A DNA stretch of 64,000 nt, from contig NZ_RKRE01000003.1 of the NCBI RefSeq assembly GCF_003815015.1, positions 310,001 through 374,000 on the forward strand. Reading direction: 5' to 3'. Position 1 is the stretch's first letter, and every line of letters begins with the position of its first letter. The notes beneath the pieces are model-generated. The model ran no database searches. It had not been told where the DNA came from and worked only from the letters and a program-made list of their open reading frames with translations. Positions 47,986-58,429 of the stretch are shown piece by piece. A program made the position numbers and the translations under genes. The DNA comes from Thermodesulfitimonas autotrophica (GTDB lineage Bacteria; Bacillota; Desulfotomaculia; Desulfotomaculales; Ammonificaceae).

Positions 47986-49251
47986 ATGGCGGGGCTCGCG
48001 GGGATCAAAACGGCGGTTAACGTAGAGGACCTCCGGACGCGGCTCTTTTACACCATCGGACTGCTACTTATCTTCCGTCTAGGGGCGCACATTCCGGTCC
48101 CGGGTGTTAACCCGGCGGTGGTCGCCAAGCTTATCGAAAGCGGCGCGCTCTTCGGCTTTTTTGACGTGATTTCCGGTGGGGCGTTCAAAAACTTTTCGGT
48201 CTTTGCGATGAGTATTACACCGTACATCAACTCATCGATTATCATGCAGCTCCTGACGGTAGTGATTCCGTACCTTGAAAAACTCGCTAAAGAGGGCGAA
48301 GAGGGGCGCAAGAAGATTACCCAGTATACGCGGTATGGGACCGTAATCCTGGCCTTTCTGCAGGCGATCGGCATGGCGCTCTTTCTGCGGAGTGCGCTCC
48401 TTCACCCGGGTTTCTTCAGCTACCTGGTGGTAGCCATTAGCCTCACCGCCGGAACGGTCTTCCTGATGTGGCTCGGGGAGCAGATCACCGAGAAGGGGAT
48501 CGGCAACGGGATTTCGCTCCTGATTTTTGCCGGTATCGTCTCCCGGATTCCGGCTGGCGGCGCCCGGGTGCTCGATTACCTGCAGGCGGGAACGATCAAC
48601 ATCTTAAGCGTGGTACTCCTGGTGGTGATCGCGGTGGCGGTGATTGCCGGGATAGTGGCGGTAAACGAGGCGCAGCGGCGGATTCCGGTACAGTACACCA
48701 AGCGAGTAGTCGGCCGGAAGGTTTACGGGGGGCAGAGCACGCACCTGCCCCTGCGGGTAAATATGGCGGGCGTGATCCCCGTAATTTTCGCCTCCTCGCT
48801 CTTGATGTTTCCGGAACAGGTAGCCGGATGGCTGAAGGGTAATGTGGTGGCGGACTGGTACATGCGCTATTTTCACTGGGGGTCCGCAGCGCACACGATA
48901 ATCTACGCACTGCTCATTATCGGGTTCACCTACTTTTACACGGCGGTAATCATGAACCCGCTCGACGTGGCCGAGAACATCAAGAAGTATGGCGGGTTTA
49001 TTCCGGGGATCCGCCCCGGGCGGCCTACCGCAGAGTATATTAGCCGCGTGATGACGCGTATCACCCTGGCGGGTGCAATTTTCTTGGCGTTAATCGCCAT
49101 CTTGCCGAGCTTTGTGCTACTGGCGACGCGGATTCCGCACATCTACTTTGGCGGGACGGCCTTGCTGATTGTTGTGGGTGTGGCCCTCGAGACGATGAAG
49201 CAGCTTGAGGCCCACCTCTTAATGCGGAGTTACCAGGGATTCATCAAGTAG
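47986..49251 (+). CDS. secY: Preprotein translocase subunit SecY
   Basis: 421 residues and ten membrane helices. [12 protein letters not shown] near residue 30, [37 protein letters not shown] and the cytoplasmic loop containing [11 protein letters not shown] are diagnostic. It forms the protein-conducting channel with SecE and SecG. The secretion of the Tat-independent envelope proteins in this window depends on it. ATG sits one base after rplO. Confidence 0.97.
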   Translation: MAGLAGIKTAVNVEDLRTRLFYTIGLLLIFRLGAHIPVPGVNPAVVAKLIESGALFGFFDVISGGAFKNFSVFAMSITPYINSSIIMQLLTVVIPYLEKLAKEGEEGRKKITQYTRYGTVILAFLQAIGMALFLRSALLHPGFFSYLVVAISLTAGTVFLMWLGEQITEKGIGNGISLLIFAGIVSRIPAGGARVLDYLQAGTINILSVVLLVVIAVAVIAGIVAVNEAQRRIPVQYTKRVVGRKVYGGQSTHLPLRVNMAGVIPVIFASSLLMFPEQVAGWLKGNVVADWYMRYFHWGSAAHTIIYALLIIGFTYFYTAVIMNPLDVAENIKKYGGFIPGIRPGRPTAEYISRVMTRITLAGAIFLALIAILPSFVLLATRIPHIYFGGTALLIVVGVALETMKQLEAHLLMRSYQGFIK

Positions 49252-49261
49252 GGTAAGCGGG

Positions 49262-50008
49262 ATGATCTATAAAAAGTCTGAGCGTGAGCTTGCCTACATG
49301 CGCGACGCGGGGCGGATCGTAGCCCTCACCCTACGGGAATTAGAAAAGGTGATTAAGCCCGGGGTTACCACGGGGGAACTCGACGCCATCGCCGAGGCGT
49401 TCATCCGGCGGCAGGGAGCGGAGCCGGCCTTTAAGGGGCTCTACGGGTACCCGGCCAGCATCTGCGCCTCTGTGAACGAGCAGGTGGTGCATGGGATACC
49501 GGGAGCACGGCGGCTCCAGGAAGGTGACATCATCAGCATCGATGTCGGAACGGTGTTGAACGGCTACTGCGGCGATGGTGCGGCCACCTTTCCGGTGGGG
49601 ACCATCAGTAGCGCGGCTGCGCGGCTCCTACGCGTTACAGAGGAGGCGCTGGGGAAGGGTATCGAACAGGCGGTTGCCGGCAACCGGTTGTCGGATATCT
49701 CCCACGCCATCCAGCAGTGGGTGGAGGACCACGGCTTTTCGGTGGTCCGTGATTTTGTGGGCCACGGCATCGGCAGGAAGATGCACGAAGAGCCGCAGGT
49801 GCCCAATTTCGGGCCGCCGGGGCGCGGCCCGCGGTTGGAGGTCGGAATGACGCTGGCCATAGAGCCGATGGTTAATGAGGGTAGCTATGAAGTCCAGGTC
49901 CTCGAGGACAACTGGACGGTAGTTACCAGGGACGGCAAGCTATCGGCGCATTTCGAACATACCGTGGCCGTGAGGGACGGGGCGGCCGAGATTTTGACCC
50001 GCCCGTAA
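49262..50008 (+). CDS. map: Methionine aminopeptidase, type I
   Basis: 248 residues. Metal ligands are visible: two Asp in [17 protein letters not shown], His in [14 protein letters not shown], Glu in AIEPMVNEG and Glu in AHFEHTVAV. It removes the initiator Met. In most Firmicutes adk stands between secY and map; here map follows secY after 10 bases, and adk is absent. Confidence 0.96.
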   Translation: MIYKKSERELAYMRDAGRIVALTLRELEKVIKPGVTTGELDAIAEAFIRRQGAEPAFKGLYGYPASICASVNEQVVHGIPGARRLQEGDIISIDVGTVLNGYCGDGAATFPVGTISSAAARLLRVTEEALGKGIEQAVAGNRLSDISHAIQQWVEDHGFSVVRDFVGHGIGRKMHEEPQVPNFGPPGRGPRLEVGMTLAIEPMVNEGSYEVQVLEDNWTVVTRDGKLSAHFEHTVAVRDGAAEILTRP

Positions 50009-50017
50009 GGGGGGACG

Positions 50018-50314
50018 ATGGTGCCGGGCGAGGAGCTGAAGATACTCCAGCCGGGCCGGCTTGTAAGTTCGAAAGCCGGGCGTGATCGCGGGCGCTACTA
50101 CCTCATCTACGAGGTGCTTTCCGACCGCCTGGTCAGAGTTGTCGACGGTGTGAGGCGGCGGATCGAGAACCCAAAAGAGAAGAATGTGAAGCACCTGCAG
50201 TTCCACCCTGCGGTGGCCGTGGCGGTGGCTGAAAAGTTAGGGCGGGGCGAGCGGGTGACGGATGCGGAGATTAGACAGGCGCTCGAGCGCCTGGTAAACA
50301 AGAATGAAGATTAA
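50018..50314 (+). CDS. KOW-domain RNA-binding protein (L14e-like)
   Basis: 98 residues. LQPGRLVSSKAGRDRGRYYLIYEV is a KOW motif as in eukaryotic/archaeal L14e; RRRIENPKEKNVKHLQ follows. Such proteins occur between map and infA in many Clostridia and in Bacillus (YbzG/RplGA-like). It is probably ribosome- or RNA-associated, but the exact role is not known. Confidence 0.85.
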   Translation: MVPGEELKILQPGRLVSSKAGRDRGRYYLIYEVLSDRLVRVVDGVRRRIENPKEKNVKHLQFHPAVAVAVAEKLGRGERVTDAEIRQALERLVNKNED

Positions 50315-50350
50315 GGAAGAATCGACCCTGCGACCAAAAGGGGGGGCTCC

Positions 50351-50822
<472 letters not shown>

Positions 50823-50836
50823 GGAGGTGAAGGAAG

Positions 50837-51208
50837 TTGGCGCGTATTGCAGGTGTTGATTTGCCGAAGGATAAGCGGGTGGAAATCGGGCTCACCTACA
50901 TTTACGGTATCGGTCGCTCCACCGCGAAGAAGATCCTGGCAAAGACGGGGATCAACCCTGATACCCGGGTTAAGAACCTTACCGAAGAAGAAATAAGCCG
51001 GTTACGCGAAGTCATCGACAGGGAGTACAAGGTCGAGGGCGATCTCCGGCGGGAAGTAGCCTTGAATATTAAGCGCCTGATGGAGATCGGTTGTTACCGG
51101 GGTTTGCGCCACCGGCGGGGCCTCCCCGTGCGGGGACAGCGCACCCGGACTAATGCTCGCACCCGGAAAGGCCCGCGCCGCACGGTCGGCGTTCGGAGAA
51201 AGAAATAA
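50837..51208 (+). CDS. rpsM: 30S ribosomal protein S13
   Basis: 123 residues from [36 protein letters not shown] and [30 protein letters not shown]. It contacts the P-site tRNA and L5. Start supported by GGAGGTGAAGG. Confidence 0.96.
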   Translation: MARIAGVDLPKDKRVEIGLTYIYGIGRSTAKKILAKTGINPDTRVKNLTEEEISRLREVIDREYKVEGDLRREVALNIKRLMEIGCYRGLRHRRGLPVRGQRTRTNARTRKGPRRTVGVRRKK

Positions 51209-51220
51209 GGAGGGTAATGG

Positions 51221-51607
51221 ATGGCGCGACGTGCGCGAACGAAGAAGAAAGAGAGGAAAAATGTTGAACAGGGCATAGCCCACATCAAATCGACATTCAA
51301 CAATACCATTATCACGATTACGGATAACAACGGCAACACGGTATCCTGGGCCAGTGCCGGCACGGTAGGCTTTAAAGGGAGCCGGAAGAGCACCCCGTTT
51401 GCGGCTCAGCTGGCCGCCGAGAAGGTGGCGCGAGAAGCCATGGAACACGGGATGAAAGAGGTTGCCGTGTTGGTGAAAGGTCCGGGCGCCGGGCGGGAAG
51501 CGGCAATCAGGTCGCTCCAGGCGGCCGGCCTGCAGGTAAGTCTGATCAAGGACGTAACGCCTATTCCGCACAACGGCTGCCGGCCCCCAAAGCGCCGGCG
51601 CGTATAG
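51221..51607 (+). CDS. rpsK: 30S ribosomal protein S11
   Basis: 128 residues: [30 protein letters not shown] and [30 protein letters not shown] C-terminus (motifs [10 protein letters not shown] and [12 protein letters not shown]). AAGGAGG before ATG. It lies on the 30S platform. Confidence 0.97.
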   Translation: MARRARTKKKERKNVEQGIAHIKSTFNNTIITITDNNGNTVSWASAGTVGFKGSRKSTPFAAQLAAEKVAREAMEHGMKEVAVLVKGPGAGREAAIRSLQAAGLQVSLIKDVTPIPHNGCRPPKRRRV

Positions 51608-51622
51608 GAGGTAAGGGAAAAA

Positions 51623-52249
51623 GTGGCACGTTATACTGAGGCTCGTTGCCGGCTCTGTCGCCGTGAAGGGGTCAAGCTCTATCTCAAAGGTGACCGGTGC
51701 TACAGTAATCGTTGCGCCATGGAGCGGCGGAATTTCCCTCCAGGACAGCACGGTCGGGCGCGGCGGAAAGTTACAGAGTACGCCTTGCAGCTGCGGGAAA
51801 AGCAGAAACTCCGCCGGATTTACGGGGTCTTAGAGGCCCAGTTCCGGAACTATTTCGAGAAGGCTGAACGGCAGCGGGGGATCACCGGCGAGAACCTTTT
51901 GCGCCTGCTAGAGCGGCGGCTCGATAACGTAGTTTACCGGCTCGGTCTGGCGAGTTCCCGCGCCGAAGCCCGGCAGCTTGTGCGCCATGGTCACTTCCAG
52001 GTCAACGGGCGAAAGGTCAATATTCCTTCATACTTGGTACGGGTCGGTGACCGGATCAGCGTGGCGGCAAATTCGAAAGAGTCGCCGCGGATCAAGGAGT
52101 TGATGGAGCGGGCAGCCCAGAACACCCCCCCGGCCTGGCTGAGCTACGACGCGGACGCGGCGACGGGGGAGGTCCTGGCTTATCCTGCCAGAGACCAGAT
52201 CGACGTTCCGGTGCGGGAGCATTTGATTGTCGAGCTCTACTCACGGTAA
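51623..52249 (+). CDS. rpsD: 30S ribosomal protein S4 (zinc form)
   Basis: 208 residues from GTG. The N-terminus has CRLCRREG and CYSNRC, the four cysteines of the C+ form. An S4 RNA-binding domain follows ([31 protein letters not shown]). S4 starts 30S assembly and, in many bacteria, regulates this operon. Confidence 0.97.
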   Translation: MARYTEARCRLCRREGVKLYLKGDRCYSNRCAMERRNFPPGQHGRARRKVTEYALQLREKQKLRRIYGVLEAQFRNYFEKAERQRGITGENLLRLLERRLDNVVYRLGLASSRAEARQLVRHGHFQVNGRKVNIPSYLVRVGDRISVAANSKESPRIKELMERAAQNTPPAWLSYDADAATGEVLAYPARDQIDVPVREHLIVELYSR

Positions 52250-52281
52250 CGCCGGGAGAGGCTGGTTTAAGGGGGCTTTTT

Positions 52282-53226
52282 ATGTTGGAAATTGAAAAAC
52301 CCAGGATTGAGTGTGACACCATCTCGCCTGCGGGTGATTTCGGGCGTTTCGTGGTTGAGCCGCTGGAGCGGGGCTTTGGAACTACCATTGGAAACGCGTT
52401 GCGTCGGGTGCTTCTTTCATCTATTCCCGGCGCCGCGGTAACAACGGTGAAGATCCAGGGCGTTCTGCACGAGTTCATGGCGGTGCCGGGTGTGCGCGAG
52501 GACGTAACGGAGATTATTCTGAATCTGAAGGGCCTGAAAATCAAGATGCATACCGATGAGGAACGTGTCCTCCGCATCGAGGCTACGGGCGAGAAGGTGG
52601 TCCGGGCAGCGGATATTATCGGGGACGCCGACGTAGAGATTATCAATCCCGATCACTACATCGCCAGCCTGGCGCCTGAAGGTCGCCTCTTCATGGAGAT
52701 GAAGGTGGCGCGGGGGAGGGGTTATGTTCCGGCAGAACGCCAGCAGGCTGAGTTCGTTATCGGGGTGATCCCGATTGACGCGGACTTTTCCCCCGTGAAA
52801 AAGGTGAATTACACCGTTGAGAGCACGCGGGTCGGGCAGGCCACCGATTTTGATAAGCTGATCCTTGAAGTATGGACCAACGGCTGCGTGCGTCCAGACG
52901 AAGCGGTGAGCCTGGCGGCACGCATCCTGTCGGAGCACTTCCTGCTCTTCACCGGCTTGAGCGAGACGGTGAGCAGGATGCCGATCATGGTTGAAAAAGA
53001 AGAGGAAAAGAAGAACCGGCTGCTTGACCTGACGATCGACGAACTTGACCTTTCGGTTCGTTCCTCTAACTGTCTGAAGCGGGCGGGAATACTGACGGTT
53101 GAACAGTTGATCCAGCGCGACGAGGAGGAAATGAGCAAGGTTCGGAATCTCGGCAAGAAGTCGCTCGAGGAGATCAAGCAGAAGCTGGCTGAGCTCGGGC
53201 TTTCCCTCCGCAAGAGCGGCGAATAG
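52282..53226 (+). CDS. rpoA: RNA polymerase alpha subunit
   Basis: 314 residues. The N-terminal dimerisation domain contains [25 protein letters not shown]. The linker near 230-245 is Glu/Lys-rich. The C-terminal domain has [19 protein letters not shown] and [16 protein letters not shown], which bind UP elements and activators. GGGGGC-type site before ATG. Confidence 0.98.
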   Translation: MLEIEKPRIECDTISPAGDFGRFVVEPLERGFGTTIGNALRRVLLSSIPGAAVTTVKIQGVLHEFMAVPGVREDVTEIILNLKGLKIKMHTDEERVLRIEATGEKVVRAADIIGDADVEIINPDHYIASLAPEGRLFMEMKVARGRGYVPAERQQAEFVIGVIPIDADFSPVKKVNYTVESTRVGQATDFDKLILEVWTNGCVRPDEAVSLAARILSEHFLLFTGLSETVSRMPIMVEKEEEKKNRLLDLTIDELDLSVRSSNCLKRAGILTVEQLIQRDEEEMSKVRNLGKKSLEEIKQKLAELGLSLRKSGE

Positions 53227-53291
53227 GGTGTAAGCTTTACTGACTGCGGTTTGTGATTCTTTATGCGGATGGATCAGGAAGGGGGTAACGA

Positions 53292-53636
53292 TTGGCTGTG
53301 GGCTACAGAAAACTTGGCGTGAGGACCGGGCACCGGAAGGCGCTGCTGCGAAACCTGGTTACCGCGCTTTTCCGGGACGGAAAGATTACCACAACCGAAC
53401 CGCGGGCCAAAGAGGTCCGCAGCATTGCGGAAAAGATGGTTACGCTGGCCAAAAGAGGGGATCTTGCCGCCCGGCGGCAGGTTCTCGGTTACATCTACGA
53501 CGAGGACGTCGTCCGGAAGCTTTTTAGTACCATTGGCCCGCGTTATACCAACACGCCCGGCGGGTATACCCGCATTATGAAGCTTGGGGAGCGGCGGGGC
53601 GACGCGGCCGAGATGGTGGTTCTGGAATTAGTGTGA
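53292..53636 (+). CDS. rplQ: 50S ribosomal protein L17
   Basis: 114 residues from [27 protein letters not shown] and [35 protein letters not shown] precedes the start. Its end overlaps truA by four bases. Confidence 0.96.
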   Translation: MAVGYRKLGVRTGHRKALLRNLVTALFRDGKITTTEPRAKEVRSIAEKMVTLAKRGDLAARRQVLGYIYDEDVVRKLFSTIGPRYTNTPGGYTRIMKLGERRGDAAEMVVLELV

Positions 53637-54430
53637 GCGCTGCGGGCTGCAAGCGCTGCTTCGCCCTGAAGGTTGCCTACGACGGGACGCATTTTCATGG
53701 CTTCCAGAAGCAGCCAGGCCTCCGGACGGTGCAGGGGGTGCTCGAGGCGTGTCTCGCGTCTTTAACCCGCGGGGCGTGTTCGGTGCAAGGGGCGGGGCGA
53801 ACCGATGCGGGAGTGCACGCAAAAGGCCAGGTGGTCTCGTTCTGCTGCGGGGACTGGCCGATTCCGGTGGACCGCGTGGTGCCGGCCCTTAACGGCGCGC
53901 TTCCGGAAGATATCGCCGTTTTAGCGGCAGCGGAGGTGCCACCGGGTTTTCACCCCCGCTACGACGCGGTGCGCAAGGTTTACCGTTATACCATTTTTCG
54001 GCGGGCAGTACGCTGTCCGCTTGCGCGTCTTTACGCGCTCCATTTCCCCGGACCCCTTGATGTGGCGCGGCTGGCGGAAGCGATGGACCTTTTAGTAGGG
54101 AAGCACGACTTTCGCGCTTTTCAGAATACCGGGCGGCCGGTAGAGTCGGCTGTGCGCACCCTTTTCACGTGCCGGGTCCAGGAGGATGGGGACTTCCTCC
54201 ACCTCTGGTTCGCCGCTGACGGTTTTCTCTACCAGATGGTCCGGATCATCGTGGGGACGCTGCTCGAGATTGGGCGTGGGCGGCTTGCGCCTGCGGTGAT
54301 CGGCGAGGCCTTGAAGAGCGGGGAGAGGCGGCTCTTAGGGCCGACCGCGCCGCCGCACGGGCTCTGCCTCGAAGAGGTTCACTACCGGCAGGAACTCTTT
54401 ACCGGTAGTGGTGAGGAGCGATGCTTATGA
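53633..54430 (+). CDS. truA: tRNA pseudouridine(38-40) synthase TruA
   Basis: 265 residues from GTG overlapping the rplQ stop. [14 protein letters not shown] carries the catalytic Asp. [15 protein letters not shown] and [14 protein letters not shown] follow, with [17 protein letters not shown] near the C-terminus. It modifies the anticodon arm. The ecf transporter genes usually between rplQ and truA are absent. Confidence 0.95.
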   Translation: MSAAGCKRCFALKVAYDGTHFHGFQKQPGLRTVQGVLEACLASLTRGACSVQGAGRTDAGVHAKGQVVSFCCGDWPIPVDRVVPALNGALPEDIAVLAAAEVPPGFHPRYDAVRKVYRYTIFRRAVRCPLARLYALHFPGPLDVARLAEAMDLLVGKHDFRAFQNTGRPVESAVRTLFTCRVQEDGDFLHLWFAADGFLYQMVRIIVGTLLEIGRGRLAPAVIGEALKSGERRLLGPTAPPHGLCLEEVHYRQELFTGSGEERCL

Positions 54431-55134
54431 CGCTGTGGAAGTGCCCGGGGCAGGACCGGCGCGATTTTAAGCCGGAGGATGTCATCCTGGCGCCCTGCCC
54501 GGCGTGCGGGGCGGAGATAGAATTCTTCCCCGATGACATCATGGTGCGCTGTTCTGCCTGCGGCAAGCTTGCCCGCAATCCGAAGTTCAACCCTGCCTGC
54601 GCGGCTTGGTGCGCCTACGCGGATAAGTGTCTTGGCGCGGTGGCAGCGGTTTACCGCCGACAGCCAGAAGTCTTGCGGGAAAAGCTGGTCGGGGCGGTGA
54701 ACCGCATACTGGCCGATTTTCCGGCGGCGCGGCGGCGGGCGCTCGCCGCCGCAACTTACGCGGCCGAGTTGGCCCGGCGGGAAGGCGGGGCGCCCTTGGT
54801 GGTGACGGCGGCGGTTTTGTTCCAGAACATCGGCCTGGCTGGCCCGGAAGCTGCGGGGATGGGGCTTGAGGCTGACGCGCGGGAAGTAATGGCGTCGGTA
54901 GGCCTGCCGCCGGAGGCGATTGAGGCGGCGGTGGCGGTTCTCGGGGTGCTTGCCGGCGGTCCGGGCACCGGACAGCTTGAGGAGCGACTGGCCCGGGACG
55001 CGCTCCGCCTGGCGGACTGGCCCCGGGAAACGGAGGGGAAGAGTCCGCTCGAAGTCGAAGCGCTGGCGGCGAGCTTCGAAACGGCGGCGGGTCGGGAGAT
55101 GGCGCGCGCGAAGGCGGGTAGAGGGCGTGGCTGA
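54427..55134 (+). CDS. Zinc-ribbon protein with degenerate HD-like domain
   Basis: 235 residues. A Cys-rich N-terminus (CPGQ, CPACG, CSACG, then CAAWCAYADKC) probably binds one or more zinc ions or a cluster. The rest is an Ala-rich all-helical domain in the style of HD phosphohydrolases; where relatives have LLHDIG it reads LFQNIG, and the upstream His is also missing. So the metal-dependent phosphohydrolase activity should be lost. The ATG chosen gives better spacing from GAGGAG; an ATG six bases earlier overlaps truA more. The role is unknown. Confidence 0.7.
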   Translation: MTLWKCPGQDRRDFKPEDVILAPCPACGAEIEFFPDDIMVRCSACGKLARNPKFNPACAAWCAYADKCLGAVAAVYRRQPEVLREKLVGAVNRILADFPAARRRALAAATYAAELARREGGAPLVVTAAVLFQNIGLAGPEAAGMGLEADAREVMASVGLPPEAIEAAVAVLGVLAGGPGTGQLEERLARDALRLADWPRETEGKSPLEVEALAASFETAAGREMARAKAGRGRG

Positions 55135-55178
55135 AAGTGTAACGTCAGACATATTTTGTTATTTCAGGCGGCAGCGGG

Positions 55179-55208
55179 TTGACGGTGCGAACTATGCAGG
55201 GATATAAT
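55179..55208 (+). promoter_or_regulatory. Sigma-A promoter for smpB-ssrA
   Basis: TTGACG (55179-55184) and a perfect TATAAT (55203-55208) are 18 bases apart, 33 bases before smpB. No promoter-like pair was noted between smpB and ssrA, so both may be served from here. Confidence 0.75.
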
Positions 55209-55240
55209 AAAAGCGAGGGTTTTCGAAGGAGCTGGGAGCC

Positions 55241-55693
55241 GTGCCGGTAAAGGTGGTTTGCGAAAACCGTAAGGCGCGGCACGATTATTTTATCCTCGAA
55301 ACCTTCGAGGCTGGCATAGTGCTGACTGGCACGGAGGTAAAATCCCTCCGGGCCGGGCGCGGGAACCTCAAAGAGAGCTACGCCCGGGTGGAAAACGGGG
55401 AGCTCTGGCTCTACGACATGCATATCAGCCCTTACGAGCAGGGGAACCGCTTCAACCACGAGCCGAAACGGCCGCGCAAGCTCCTGATGCACAAAGGTGA
55501 GATCATGCGTCTCTGGGGGCGGACGCGCGAGAAGGGTTTGACGCTTGTTCCCTTGCGGTGTTACTTTAAGGACGGCAGGGCAAAAGTCGAGATAGCGCTG
55601 GCCAAGGGTAAGAAGCTCTACGACCGGCGCGAGGAGATTGCGGCCCGCGAGGCGAAGCGGGAAGTGGAGCGGGCCCTGCGGGGTAAAGAGTGA
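55241..55693 (+). CDS. smpB: SsrA-binding protein SmpB
   Basis: 150 residues from GTG after [41 protein letters not shown], then [16 protein letters not shown] and the basic C-terminal tail [23 protein letters not shown]. It binds tmRNA and enters the ribosomal A site in trans-translation. The tmRNA gene lies 11 bases downstream. Confidence 0.96.
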   Translation: MPVKVVCENRKARHDYFILETFEAGIVLTGTEVKSLRAGRGNLKESYARVENGELWLYDMHISPYEQGNRFNHEPKRPRKLLMHKGEIMRLWGRTREKGLTLVPLRCYFKDGRAKVEIALAKGKKLYDRREEIAAREAKREVERALRGKE

Positions 55694-55704
55694 TCTTAAA
55701 ACAT

Positions 55705-56060
55705 GGGGGCGACAGGTTTCGACGGGGGAAGCGGAGGCAAGAGGAGCGAGCCGGGGTTGCTGCCAGCCCGTTAAAACGGTGGCAAAAGTATAAACGCCAA
55801 CAAACAAGAGCTCGCTCTGGCCGCATAAGTTCGGCCAGCATCCTGCGCGCCTTTGCCTGCGGGGCGGGTCGGGGTGTGACATGAGCAGGCTTGCCTTAAG
55901 GCCGGTTCCCGGCGGCCGGTAGGGAGAACTAACCGGGATAGCGTCCGGTAGAGCCTGGCTGTGGGCGCTACCGGCGCGAAGCGCAGTACACAGCCTGCGC
56001 TCGGAGAAACTCTTGTGGCCGGTCCTTCGGACGGGGGTTCGATTCCCCCCGCCTCCACCA
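55705..56060 (+). ncRNA. ssrA: Transfer-messenger RNA (tmRNA)
   Basis: A 356-base one-piece tmRNA. The ends GGGGGCG and CGCCTCC pair in a 7-base acceptor stem with one G-U, followed by A and an encoded CCA. The GACAGGTTTCGACGGGGG 5' block and the GTTCGATTCC T-arm are diagnostic. The tag reading frame GCC to TAA (55796-55828) would give ANKQELALAA. It rescues stalled ribosomes with SmpB, encoded just upstream. Confidence 0.97.
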
Positions 56061-56071
56061 TTAGCACGCAG

Positions 56072-56107
56072 AACTCCCGACGTGAAAACGCGGGGGTTTT
56101 TTGTTTT
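56072..56107 (+). terminator. Rho-independent terminator after tmRNA
   Basis: AACTCCCG with a bulged A then CGT, loop GAAA, ACG and CGGGGGTT form an 11-base stem, followed by TTTTTTGTTTT. It lies twelve bases after the tmRNA end. Confidence 0.85.
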
Positions 56108-56169
56108 GCGCCGCGCGTAAAGATTTTTCCCTCTTTTGCCGAAATCACTTTTGAGAACCCGAAGGAGGG

Positions 56170-57606
56170 ATGGGCGCTTTGACGGGTAGTGAAACTAAGC
56201 CGCAGGAGGCAAAAAACGGTATCAATTCTTCCCCAGCAGGAACCTGGCGCCGGCGCACACTCGCACTCTCCGTTGCCTTTGTGCTGCTGATGATGGCAAC
56301 GGGGCTTGTTGGTATCGTGGCTGCAAGGTACACCACCAGTCTTTACCGGCACGCGCTTAACCGTCATATCCTCGTGGAACGGGAGCTTCGTTTGACCCTC
56401 CTTGCTTTTACCACCGCCGATTTTCAGCGCCAGAGGTTTCTGCAAAGCCGGAGTAAAGAGGCAGAGCGGGAATTCTATGCCGGGCTGGACGATTTTTACC
56501 GGCATCTGAAACGCCTGGACGAGCTTGCGGCAGGCGAGATTCCGGCCGGCGTGATCCACGCGCTCGAAGAAGCGATGGAAGATTACCGGCGCCTCGCCGA
56601 AAGAGGGATGGCAGCGGGGCAGAAGGGCGACCCGCAGATGATAGAGGCGCTCTACCGGGGCGAGTTGGCCGCCTGCCGGCAGGACATTTTCAGCGCCGGC
56701 GAGCGCATCGGGGCGGCGATCGAGGCCCATAACCAGGAGACCGACCGCCAGGCGGTAGCGGCGCTGCGGTGGTTGGCGATCGCCAAAGGGGTCCTGGGTC
56801 TGGCCTTCGCGGCTTATTTTGGCCTCTGCGTTATGACCTTCCGCCAGGTTAACCGGTTAGCCCAAGAGCTGGCGGGGGCGCGGCGGCAAGTTCAGCAAGG
56901 CGGCATCGGCGGCAAGTTCGAGGAGCTGCTCACCCTGCTGAATGCCCGGCTGGCGGAGTTGCAGGATGTTGCCGTAAGGCTGGAGGAGAAGACGCGCTAT
57001 CTGCGCGGGGCGGTAGATACGCTGGCTGAAGGGGCGGAGCAGGCGGCAGGGTTAGTGATGAATACTACCTGGGCGGCGTTTCAGGCGGCCCGGGACGCCG
57101 AGGCGGTATCGGCAGGTTCCGTGACGCTTTCCGACACGGCCAGCGTGGTCACCCAGAGGATCGGCGCAGAAACGGCGAAGCTCGCTACCGTTCTCGAGGA
57201 AGTGGACGGCCTTCAGGAGACCCTCGAACGGGCCTGCATGGTGCTGCGGCGTCTGGAGGCGGCGGTGAGCGAGGGGAAGGAGCTTGGCGGGTTCCGGCAG
57301 GAGATCGCCGGATTGGCGGCGCTTTTAAATCCCGAAGGCGGTGCTACCGGCGAAGCGGTCCGGCGCATAACGGAAGCGCTCGGCTCCTTCCAGGAGACCC
57401 TCGGGGTGCTTGAGCAGTGGGGGGAGGAATTCCGCGGTTTGATGCAGCGCCTCTTGGCCCTGAAGGAGCAGGTAACCGGTCTTGGCGCGATGGCCGAGCA
57501 GCATACCGCGATGGTCGAAGAGGTAACCTCTTCGATTTACGTTGTCGCCCAGATGACGGAGGAACTCGAGGCGCTGGCGGCACGACTTAAAGGGGATGAG
57601 GGATAA
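56170..57606 (+). CDS. Chemoreceptor-like membrane protein without signalling tip
   Basis: Up to 478 residues. A membrane helix (about 31-52), an extracytoplasmic helical region of about 140 residues (four-helix-bundle style), a second membrane helix (about 195-218), and then about 250 residues of coiled coil. This is the layout of methyl-accepting chemotaxis proteins, but the highly conserved hairpin tip that binds CheA/CheW is not present. It may be a degenerate receptor or a different coiled-coil sensor. TTG three codons after the ATG may be the true start, because AAGGAGGG touches the ATG. Confidence 0.6.
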   Translation: MGALTGSETKPQEAKNGINSSPAGTWRRRTLALSVAFVLLMMATGLVGIVAARYTTSLYRHALNRHILVERELRLTLLAFTTADFQRQRFLQSRSKEAEREFYAGLDDFYRHLKRLDELAAGEIPAGVIHALEEAMEDYRRLAERGMAAGQKGDPQMIEALYRGELAACRQDIFSAGERIGAAIEAHNQETDRQAVAALRWLAIAKGVLGLAFAAYFGLCVMTFRQVNRLAQELAGARRQVQQGGIGGKFEELLTLLNARLAELQDVAVRLEEKTRYLRGAVDTLAEGAEQAAGLVMNTTWAAFQAARDAEAVSAGSVTLSDTASVVTQRIGAETAKLATVLEEVDGLQETLERACMVLRRLEAAVSEGKELGGFRQEIAGLAALLNPEGGATGEAVRRITEALGSFQETLGVLEQWGEEFRGLMQRLLALKEQVTGLGAMAEQHTAMVEEVTSSIYVVAQMTEELEALAARLKGDEG

Positions 57607-57662
57607 AGCGGTTAGCCAAAACCCCCGGGCGGACAAGATAAAAAAGGATTCCCCCCAGAAGG

Positions 57663-58379
57663 GTGAGCGGTTTGGGCTTGCTCGAAGTGGTGGCCCGTAC
57701 GGTCATCATCTACTTTGTGGTGCTGCTCATGGTGCGCCTTATGGGAAAGCGCGAAATCGGGCAACTTTCGCCTTTCGATTTCGTGGTGGCGATCATTATC
57801 GCGGAGGTGGCCGCCCTGCCGATGGAGCAGCCGGAGATTCCGCTCTTGCGGGGCCTGGTTCCCCTTTTTGTCCTCGTGGCCTTAGAGATCGCTTTCTCTT
57901 ACGCCATTCTCCACAGCCGGTGGTTAAGACAGCTCATGTGCGGGCGGCCGCAGGTAGTTATCAGTAACGGTAGGATTCTGAACCGGGAGATGCGCCGCGC
58001 CAGGTACAACCTCGATGATCTCCTGAGCCAGTTACGGGAGAAAGGCTACCCTAACCCGGCGGAAGTGGCCTTCGCCGTGTTAGAGACCTCGGGGCGGCTA
58101 AGCGTGGTTCCGTGGGCCGAGGTCCAGCCGCCAACCCGGCAGGACCTGGGGCTGAAGGCCCGGCCTACCGGGCTCCCGAAGGTTTTGGTAGCGGACGGAG
58201 AGCTCCTGTTGCCAGATCTCAGGGCCGGCGGGCGGGAGCGCGACTGGCTTGAAGCGGCGCTGCAGGCGCGGGGCCTGCGGCCCAAAGATGCCTTTTTAGT
58301 TACCCTTTCCCCCGACGGAGAGCTTTTTGTGAGTCCCCGGGAGGGATTTCCTCTGCCTACCGCGAAAAAAGAAGATTGA
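57663..58379 (+). CDS. DUF421 (YetF/YrbG) family membrane protein
   Basis: 238 residues from GTG. Three N-terminal membrane helices contain VRLMGKREIGQLSPFDFVVAIIIAEVA, the DUF421 signature. A soluble C-terminal domain follows, with VISNGRILNREMRRARYNLDDLLSQLREKGY and AVLETSGRLSVVPW. The family is common in spore-formers (Bacillus YetF, YkjA, YrbG); function is not established. Confidence 0.88.
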   Translation: MSGLGLLEVVARTVIIYFVVLLMVRLMGKREIGQLSPFDFVVAIIIAEVAALPMEQPEIPLLRGLVPLFVLVALEIAFSYAILHSRWLRQLMCGRPQVVISNGRILNREMRRARYNLDDLLSQLREKGYPNPAEVAFAVLETSGRLSVVPWAEVQPPTRQDLGLKARPTGLPKVLVADGELLLPDLRAGGRERDWLEAALQARGLRPKDAFLVTLSPDGELFVSPREGFPLPTAKKED

Positions 58380-58429
58380 ACTTTGCGTGCTCCTGGTAGC
58401 GGACGCGCAGGATTCGGAGGTTAGGGGCG

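Noticed and set aside
55771..56730. 319-codon minus-strand open frame across the tmRNA gene
   Set aside because: It runs through a clear tmRNA and terminator and opposite the chemoreceptor-like gene; no protein features.
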